Shown here one piece after another: positions 5,441-9,707 of a stretch of 9,707 nt of DNA (the first letter of the stretch is position 1; each line of letters begins with the position of its first letter). The translations under genes and the position numbers were made by a program. This DNA comes from an uncultured Ruminococcus sp. (GTDB lineage: Bacteria > Bacillota > Clostridia > Oscillospirales > Ruminococcaceae), in assembly GCA_947589205.1 (NCBI GenBank), contig CANQCJ010000072.1:1-9707 (forward strand), in the 5' to 3' direction. Under the pieces are notes generated by a model that did not search any database, was not told the DNA's origin, and saw only the letters and a list, made by a program, of their open reading frames with translations.

Positions 5441-5462
5441 CACACATTAGCCGTTTTGTCAA
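5434..5462 (-). promoter_or_regulatory. Consensus promoter of the hydrolase gene
   Basis: On the minus strand TTGACA (5462..5457) is 17 bases from TACAAT (5439..5434). Transcription would begin near 5427, giving an untranslated leader of about 100 to 180 bases depending on the start codon. That leader contains three of the four TTGTAA-type boxes. Confidence 0.85.
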
Positions 5463-5517
5463 GCTTTTTAATAAAATTTTGGTCGTTTAGTACACGATGA
5501 CAATTTCGATGTTGTAT

Positions 5518-5624
5518 TTTTGTACAAAATTTACACAAAAAACGCCCGTTTATGAATAACGTTCATATTTGTCCGCTTTGCTTCATATACTGTTTTCAAA
5601 GCGGCAAAGCCTAAAACGCTTTGG
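5518..5624 (+). promoter_or_regulatory. Palindrome-rich leader and candidate promoter of the S1-domain gene
   Basis: Four symmetrical elements follow one another. They are TTTTGTACAAAA (5518-5529), TATGAA/TTCATA (5551-5556/5562-5567), CCGCTTTG/CAAAGCGG (5573-5580/5597-5604) and CAAAGC/GCTTTG (5605-5610/5618-5623). A -10-like TATACT (5586-5591) lies inside the third, with only TTCATA (5562-5567) as a weak -35 at 18 bases. Nothing else is visible between the divergent promoters. Promoter and operator roles are inferred. Confidence 0.4.
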
Positions 5625-5650
5625 CAAATTCGTAAGAAAGAGGCGGAAAA

Positions 5651-6565
5651 ATGAACAGATTTTATCCCGAGGGAAGACTTTTTTTGACAAACGAAAACAC
5701 CCGCATACTGCACTCACCCGAGCTTATGAAGGAAGCGTGCGAGAGCGGGACGATATTGGAGGCGCGGGCGGTCATGTGCGACGCGGCTCACAATATCATT
5801 GTGGATATAGGCGGCGAGAGGGGTATCATACCGCGCGAGGAGGGCGCTCTCGGCATTGCAGAGGGGACTACGCGGGATATCGCGGTGCTCTCGCGGGTAA
5901 ACAAGCCGGTCTGCTTTGTCGTAAAGCAGGTGAGAGCTTCACAGCCGAAATATATCCTCTCGCGCGTGGCGGCGCAGAAAAGGTGCATGGACGAATATGT
6001 CGGCAGGCTCAGAAGCGGAGACGTTATCCCGGCGGCGGTCACCCACCTCGAGCCGTTCGGAGCGTTTGTGGATATAGGCTGCGGGATACCGTCGCTTATC
6101 CCGATAGACTGCATTTCCGTATCGAGAATATCCCACCCGTCCGACAGATTTTTTAACGGTCAGAGCATCTTCGCCGTGGTAAAGGAATTTAAGGACGGCA
6201 GAGTCTGCCTTTCGCACAAGGAGCTTCTCGGCACCTGGGAGGAAAACTGCGCGCAGTTTGAGATAGGCTCTACCGTCGCGGGTATAGTGCGTTCGGTGGA
6301 AAGCTACGGCGTTTTCATCGAGATAGCCCCCAACCTGGCGGGTCTTGCCGAGCCGCGCGAGGATCTTTGCGCGGGGCAGCGGGTAAGCGTGAACATAAAA
6401 GCCGTCAAGCCGGAAAGAATGAAGCTCAAGCTTGCGGTGGTGAACGTTCTCGACGAGACCCGCCCGCCGGATAAGCTCAAATACTACATAACCTCCGGCA
6501 GACTGCGCCGCTGGGAGTATTCGCCGGAAAACTGTTCCAAAATAATTATCAGCGAGTTTGACTGA
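5651..6565 (+). CDS. Protein with three S1 RNA-binding domains (ribosomal protein S1-like)
   Basis: The product is a cytoplasmic RNA-binding protein built from S1 (OB-fold) units. Three can be seen: about 33-106 (GTILEARAVMCDAAHNIIVDIG), about 122-192 (GDVIPAAVTHLEPFGAFVDIG) and about 206-266 (GSTVAGIVRSVESYGVFIEI). The second and third carry the typical G-x-F-V-D/E-I core; the first is less regular. A 35-residue tail follows. The length of 304 aa is shorter than the four to six domains of classical RpsA, so it is best called an S1-domain protein; it may stand in for RpsA or serve as an accessory RNA binder. The start is set by AAAGAGG (5637-5643), seven bases upstream. It is monocistronic, divergent from the hydrolase gene and convergent with ackA. 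S1 genes are often autoregulated, and the structured leader fits that, though this is inference. Confidence 0.88.
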   Translation: MNRFYPEGRLFLTNENTRILHSPELMKEACESGTILEARAVMCDAAHNIIVDIGGERGIIPREEGALGIAEGTTRDIAVLSRVNKPVCFVVKQVRASQPKYILSRVAAQKRCMDEYVGRLRSGDVIPAAVTHLEPFGAFVDIGCGIPSLIPIDCISVSRISHPSDRFFNGQSIFAVVKEFKDGRVCLSHKELLGTWEENCAQFEIGSTVAGIVRSVESYGVFIEIAPNLAGLAEPREDLCAGQRVSVNIKAVKPERMKLKLAVVNVLDETRPPDKLKYYITSGRLRRWEYSPENCSKIIISEFD

Positions 6566-6573
6566 CAAAAAAA

Positions 6574-6601
6574 TTTCCCCGGTTTTTTACAGCCGGGGAA
6601 A
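6574..6601 (-). terminator. ackA: Terminator of ackA, shared gap with the S1-domain gene
   Basis: TTTCCCCGG (6601..6593) pairs with CCGGGGAAA (6582..6574). On the minus strand seven T follow, as expected for ackA. Read on the plus strand the same hairpin lacks a T-run after it, so it would be a weaker stop for the S1-domain gene. Confidence 0.88.
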
Positions 6602-6609
6602 AAGTATTA

Positions 6610-7809
6610 TCAAAGATTTTTAACGATCTCGAGAGTATCTCTTGCGATAAGCAGCTCTTCGTTGGTGGGAACTACCCATACCTGCGTTGTCGAATCGTCG
6701 GTAGAGATCCTGCAAGCCTTTGAGCGGACGCTGTTCCTTTCGGGGTCGATCTTAATGCCGAGAAATTCCAGTCCCTCGCAGGAATTAGCTCTTGTGGGAG
6801 GATCGTTCTCGCCGATGCCGCCGGTAAAGATCACGGCGTCGACGCCGCCCATAGCCGCGGCATAAGAGCCTATGTACTTCTTTATCTCGTAGGTGAACAT
6901 TTCGTTTACCATTTTGCAGCGTTCGTTTCCTTCGGCGGCTGCGGCGGAGATGTCGCGGTTGTCGGAGGAAATTCCGGAAATTCCGAGGAAGCCGGATTCC
7001 TTATTCATATAAGCGGTCATTTCATCGGGAGAAAATCCCTTTTTCTTTTCAACATAGTCGATAGCGGAGGGGTCTACAGAGCCGCAGCGCGTGCCCATGA
7101 TAAGACCGTCGAGGGGAGTAAAGCCCATCGTGGTGTCGACGCTTTTTCCGCCGTCGACGGCGGCGATCGACGAACCGTTTCCTAAGTGGCAGGAAACAAT
7201 TTTAAGATCCTTAATGTCCTTGCCCATAAGCTTTGCAAGCTCTGCGGTGACGAATCTGTGAGAGGTGCCGTGGAAGCCGTATTTTCTTACGTGAAGCTCC
7301 TCGTAGCACTCATAGGGCAGACCGTAGAGGTAAGCCTTGCGGGGCATTGTGGAATGGAAGGCGGTATCGAAAACGCATACCTGCGGAACGCCCTCGGGGA
7401 GCACCGACCTGCAGGCGCGCAGTGCGAGAGCCTGCGGGTGATTGTGAACGGGGGCAAGCTCGCTCAGCTCGTCGATGCCGTCGATGACCTCGTCGGTGGC
7501 AAGGCAGGTCTCCTTAAATCTTTCGCCGCCCTGAACGGTCCTGTGACCTACCGCGCCGACCTCGTCCATAGAGTCGATGACCTTGCAGTCTCCGGAGGTG
7601 AGCACCTCGATAACCTTTTCAAATGCCTCGGTGTGGCTGGGGAAATCACAGTCGGCGTCCAAGCTCCTGCCGTCGCCGGTCTTGTGCGAGATATGTCCGC
7701 CAACGCCGATCCTGTCGCAGTTGCCCTTAGCGATGACCGATTCGTCGGTCATGTCGAGAAGCTGATATTTCAGCGAGGAAGAGCCTGCGTTTACAACAAG
7801 TATTTTCAT
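6610..7809 (-). CDS. ackA: Acetate kinase
   Basis: Acetate kinase interconverts acetate plus ATP and acetyl phosphate plus ADP; in fermenters it makes ATP at the end of the Pta-AckA route. The 399 residues match the family length. The ASKHA-fold motifs are all present: VVNAGSSSLKYQL with N7, GHR with R90, VHNHP with H122, VFDTAFHSTMP with D148, YGFHGTSHR with H180, SCHLGNGSS (206-214), MGTRCGSVDP with R241, FTGGIGEND (328-336) and PTNEE with E384. These correspond to the known substrate and catalytic residues. One signature position differs: TVQGGE (91-96) has Gln where VVHGGE is common. AAGGAG (7823..7818) lies eight bases before the ATG. No phosphotransacetylase gene is adjacent in the window; the divergent neighbour tmcAL also uses acetate and ATP. 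Confidence 0.98.
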   Translation of the reverse strand: MKILVVNAGSSSLKYQLLDMTDESVIAKGNCDRIGVGGHISHKTGDGRSLDADCDFPSHTEAFEKVIEVLTSGDCKVIDSMDEVGAVGHRTVQGGERFKETCLATDEVIDGIDELSELAPVHNHPQALALRACRSVLPEGVPQVCVFDTAFHSTMPRKAYLYGLPYECYEELHVRKYGFHGTSHRFVTAELAKLMGKDIKDLKIVSCHLGNGSSIAAVDGGKSVDTTMGFTPLDGLIMGTRCGSVDPSAIDYVEKKKGFSPDEMTAYMNKESGFLGISGISSDNRDISAAAAEGNERCKMVNEMFTYEIKKYIGSYAAAMGGVDAVIFTGGIGENDPPTRANSCEGLEFLGIKIDPERNSVRSKACRISTDDSTTQVWVVPTNEELLIARDTLEIVKNL

Positions 7810-7852
7810 TCTAAAAACTCCTTAACAAAAAAATTTCGGTTGTCCCTGCGTC

Positions 7853-7881
7853 TTGACAAACGCGCAAAAAAACAATATACT
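7853..7881 (+). promoter_or_regulatory. tmcAL: Promoter of tmcAL
   Basis: TTGACA (7853-7858) lies 17 bases before TATACT (7876-7881). Transcription would begin near 7888, inside the ackA promoter. The untranslated leader of about 105 bases contains a second ribosome-site-like GGAGGT at 7950-7955. Confidence 0.8.
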
Positions 7882-7884
7882 ATA

Positions 7885-7913
7885 ATTATATCAATTCTTT
7901 TGTACTTTTTCAA
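7885..7913 (-). promoter_or_regulatory. ackA: Promoter of ackA
   Basis: On the minus strand TTGAAA (7913..7908) is 17 bases from a perfect, extended -10 TGATATAAT (TATAAT at 7890..7885). Transcription would begin near 7878, inside the tmcAL promoter; the two -10 boxes are only three bases apart. Confidence 0.83.
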
Positions 7914-7961
7914 GGGTATTTGCTAATTTTGCCCTTTTGCACAAAAAGCGGAGGTATATTT

Positions 7962-7997
7962 TTGATATTTTGCGGAAAAAAGGGGAGTTTTTCATGA
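7962..7997 (+). CDS. Possible 11-codon leader peptide ahead of tmcAL
   Basis: GCGGAGGT (7948-7955) is a better ribosome site than the one at tmcAL and has no tmcAL-frame start behind it. Six bases on, TTG opens a frame of 11 codons (LIFCGKKGSFS) ending in TGA at 7995-7997. That stop overlaps the tmcAL ATG as ATGA, a layout typical of translational coupling. The evidence is positional only; the site could be chance. Confidence 0.3.
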   Translation: MIFCGKKGSFS

Positions 7998-9148
7998 GAA
8001 CAGCAGGCGTTATCGCGGAATTCGATCCGTTTCACAACGGTCATGAATATCTTTTGGCGCAGGCAAGAAAAGCAGGGGCTACGCATATTGCCGTCGCGAT
8101 GAGCGGGGCGGCAGTCCAGCGGGGGGAGTGCGCGATGTTTTCAAAATTCGAGCGCGCGCAGGCCGCGGTAAAATGCGGAGCGGATCTTGTGGTAGAGCTC
8201 CCCGCGCCGTTTTCCTGCCTGGCGGCGAACGGCTTTGCAAGAGCGGGTGTACAAATTTTAGTACAGTTAGGGATAGACCTTCTCGTTTTCGGCGCGGAAT
8301 ATCCCGACATCAACGAGCTTACGAGGGCTTCATATGCTTCGCGGGAGCTTGACGACTGCGCGCTTGTAAAAAAATTTCTCGCGTCGGGAAGGAGCTATCC
8401 GGCGGCAGTAGCCGAAGCTGCGCGGGCGATATACGGCGAAAAAACGGCGCGGATATTAAGCTCACCGAACAGCGTTCTCGCCTGCGAATACATCGGCGCG
8501 CTGTCGGAATTTGACGAGGGCTGCGATATACTGCCGATACTCCGCCAAGGCGCCGAGCACAACGGAGGGGCGCGGGGAGACCTTGCAAGCGCGTCGTTTT
8601 TGCGCCGCGCTTTTTTGGAAAACGATCTTCAAGGCATTGAAAAATTTATCCCGAGAGCCGCTCTGCCGGGGCGTTATTTTGACGGCGGGATCTCAAAGCG
8701 GATAATGCTGTATCGTCTCATAACCGCCGAAAAGCGGGAGCTTACGGAGCTGCCGGACATGAGCGAGGCCGCCGCCGACAGGCTTTTAAAAGCCGCGCAG
8801 GATCCGCCGGAAACGCTCGACGCTCTGCTGCTTGCGGCAAAGACCCGCGCGTTCACCCTTGCAAGGCTTCGCAGAGCCGCCCTCGCGCTGACGCTCGGCA
8901 TTACCTCCGACGACATTACCGCCGTCCCGTATCTGCGCGTGCTTGCGTTCAACGAGCGCGGAACGCAGATACTTTCGCGCGCAAAAACCGCGCTGCCTAT
9001 TGGCACCTCGCTGAAAAAGCTCGAGCAGACGTCTGCCGCCGCGCGCAGGACCGCTCAAACAGAAAACCGCGCCGTGCGTTTGCAGCAGTGCGGTATGCCG
9101 AATTTGGAGAACGAATATTCGCGGAAAATAAGCGTTTTAAATGAATAA
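7994..9148 (+). CDS. tmcAL: tRNA(Met) cytidine acetate ligase (TmcAL/YlbM family)
   Basis: TmcAL activates acetate with ATP to acetyl-AMP and places the acetyl group on C34 of elongator tRNA-Met, making ac4C in the anticodon. The 384 residues are slightly short of the usual 400. The nucleotidyltransferase-fold N-terminus is clear: MRTAGVIAEFDPFHNGHEYL with the HxGH signature (H14, H17), then AVAMSGAAVQRGECAMFSKF (33-52), GADLVVELP (62-70), SSPNSVLACEY (156-166), LRQGAEHN (183-190) and TRAFTLARLRR (284-294). PYLRVLAFNERG (312-323) lies near the C-terminus. The frame is open back to 7937, but the family begins at MRTAGVI. GGGGAG (7982-7987) is six bases before that ATG, so 7994 is the better start. 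Alanine codons here are often GCG, matching the tRNA-Ala(CGC) downstream. No terminator is visible before that tRNA. Confidence 0.93.
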   Translation: MRTAGVIAEFDPFHNGHEYLLAQARKAGATHIAVAMSGAAVQRGECAMFSKFERAQAAVKCGADLVVELPAPFSCLAANGFARAGVQILVQLGIDLLVFGAEYPDINELTRASYASRELDDCALVKKFLASGRSYPAAVAEAARAIYGEKTARILSSPNSVLACEYIGALSEFDEGCDILPILRQGAEHNGGARGDLASASFLRRAFLENDLQGIEKFIPRAALPGRYFDGGISKRIMLYRLITAEKRELTELPDMSEAAADRLLKAAQDPPETLDALLLAAKTRAFTLARLRRAALALTLGITSDDITAVPYLRVLAFNERGTQILSRAKTALPIGTSLKKLEQTSAAARRTAQTENRAVRLQQCGMPNLENEYSRKISVLNE

Positions 9149-9182
9149 ATTTAAAATAAATATTAAAATTTTGTTGACCTGC

Positions 9183-9211
9183 TTGACAAGGGCTGAATAA
9201 TGTGCTAAAAT
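9183..9211 (+). promoter_or_regulatory. Promoter of tRNA-Ala
   Basis: TTGACA (9183-9188) is 17 bases from TAAAAT (9206-9211), which is extended by TGC. The start would lie near 9218, about 14 bases before the mature tRNA. Another TTGACC lies nine to ten bases upstream. Confidence 0.85.
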
Positions 9212-9231
9212 ATATTAGTAAATTCTTCTTC

Positions 9232-9304
9232 GGGGTTATAGCTCAGTTGGTAGAGCGCTTGCTTCGCATGTAAGAGGTCAGGGGTTCGACTCCCCTTAGC
9301 TCCA
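9232..9304 (+). tRNA. tRNA-Ala (anticodon CGC)
   Basis: The cloverleaf is complete: acceptor GGGGTTA/TAGCTCC, D-arm GCTC/GAGC with loop AGTTGGTA, anticodon stem CTTGC/GTAAG, T-arm AGGGG/CCCCT with loop TTCGACT. The loop TTCGCAT puts CGC at 9265-9267, which reads GCG (alanine). The acceptor has the G3-U70 pair that identifies tRNA-Ala to its synthetase. The discriminator is A (9304) and CCA is not encoded, so it must be added after processing. The gene appears to stand alone. Confidence 0.97.
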
Positions 9305-9317
9305 TTCACTTCCGTTT

Positions 9318-9363
9318 AAAACACCCTTGATTTTCAACGGCTTCGTTGGATCGAGGGTGTTTT
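9318..9363 (+). terminator. Long, probably bidirectional terminator after tRNA-Ala
   Basis: AAAACACCCT (9318-9327) pairs with AGGGTGTTTT (9354-9363), and an inner CAACG/CGTTG stem (9335-9339/9344-9348) closes a GCTT loop. T-rich ends exist on both strands, so it may also stop transcription of the minus-strand DUF1848 gene. Confidence 0.82.
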
Positions 9364-9495
9364 ATTCTTGTCCGAAAAAATATACTCATAACCTCTAAAT
9401 CCGCTTCGATCGTGTGTAAAATTGTACATAATATAAAAAAAGACCTCTGCGCCGTCACTAATTTTAAATTAACGAACCTTTTTCAAAAGGAGCTT

Positions 9496-9707
9496 TCAAA
9501 AAAACGACAGCTGACTATCCGCCCAGCTCTCCTGTTTAGCCTGACAAACGGTCTCGCCCGGCAGTAAATTGCCGATGAGCAGCGGCGAATCAGGGTCGTG
9601 GAGTTTAATGCTTCGCCGAACGTTTTCGCGGTTGGAATTTGCGTAGCAATAGCGGCAAAAATGCCCGCAGGTGTCGTATGCGCCGATATCGTTTCCGAGA
9701 ACGCAGG
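9496..9707 (-). CDS. DUF1848 family protein, C-terminal part (partial)
   Basis: Only the last 69 residues are in the window; the start lies beyond the right edge. They match the end of DUF1848 proteins: DIGAYDTCGHFCRYCYAN, then IKLHDPDSPLLIG and the closing WADSQLSFF. The three cysteines at 13, 17 and 20 of this fragment form CX3CX2C, the spacing used by radical-SAM enzymes to hold a 4Fe-4S cluster, and a further Cys opens the fragment. The family is uncharacterised as far as I know; a radical-SAM-like activity is inference. The 130 bases between its stop and the tRNA terminator hold no gene I can support. Confidence 0.88.
   Translation of the reverse strand, partial: CVLGNDIGAYDTCGHFCRYCYANSNRENVRRSIKLHDPDSPLLIGNLLPGETVCQAKQESWADSQLSFF

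Noticed and set aside
5939..6568. 209-aa minus-strand open frame antisense to the S1-domain gene
   Set aside because: The plus strand encodes three recognisable S1 domains; the antisense frame has no motif and ends without a terminator.
7186..7926. 246-aa plus-strand open frame antisense to ackA
   Set aside because: Mirror of conserved acetate kinase codons and runs through the promoter region; no ribosome site at its start.
7937..7993. 19-residue N-terminal extension of TmcAL
   Set aside because: No ribosome site at 7937, sequence unlike the family, and the family start MRTAGVI has GGGGAG at six bases.
9346..9567. 73-aa plus-strand open frame after the tRNA
   Set aside because: Starts inside the tRNA terminator hairpin, has no ribosome site and overlaps the DUF1848 coding region.

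Overview
The window looks like a chromosomal segment from a Clostridia-type Firmicute, most probably an Oscillospiraceae/Ruminococcaceae-like gut organism. The evidence is a threonine T-box leader, strong purine-rich Shine-Dalgarno sites, sigma-A promoters of the TTGACA-17-TGnTAtAAT kind, AT-rich spacers around moderately GC-rich genes, a TmcAL (YlbM) homologue, a DUF1848 protein and small membrane proteins of a sort seen in that group. I see no phage, insertion sequence or CRISPR array. Most of it is ordinary housekeeping sequence, with several small or regulatory elements that simple gene calling would miss.

Region 1 (1-1265, minus strand): the N-terminal receiver domain of an OmpR-type response regulator runs off the left edge. 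Upstream of it is a compact three-gene unit: a 122-aa four-helix membrane protein with an internal duplication, a 31-aa single-helix peptide, and a 91-aa soluble protein with 11-residue amphipathic repeats. A terminator-like hairpin separates this unit from the regulator. The same GTTTTGTTT-NN-GTTTT motif lies upstream of both, which suggests, but does not prove, that the regulator controls the unit.

Region 2 (1351-4183, plus strand): a strong promoter drives a T-box leader whose specifier reads ACC (Thr). It is followed by an unrecognised 124-aa three-helix membrane protein and then thrS, ending in a good terminator. The unknown membrane protein therefore sits inside a threonine-tRNA-controlled operon.

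Region 3 (4184-6601): a short degenerate tandem repeat and convergent hairpins lie between thrS and a minus-strand gene for a secreted fibronectin-III/SleB-like cell-wall hydrolase. That gene has a consensus promoter surrounded by four TTGTAA/TTACAA boxes. Divergently, a gene for a protein with three S1 RNA-binding domains follows a leader dense in inverted repeats.

Region 4 (6574-9148): ackA (acetate kinase, minus) and tmcAL (tRNA-Met cytidine acetate ligase, plus) are divergent. Both enzymes activate acetate with ATP. Their promoters overlap so closely that RNA polymerase should occupy only one at a time.

Region 5 (9149-9707): a well-formed tRNA-Ala(CGC) with its own promoter and a long terminator hairpin, then the C-terminal end of a minus-strand DUF1848 protein carrying a CX3CX2C cysteine motif.
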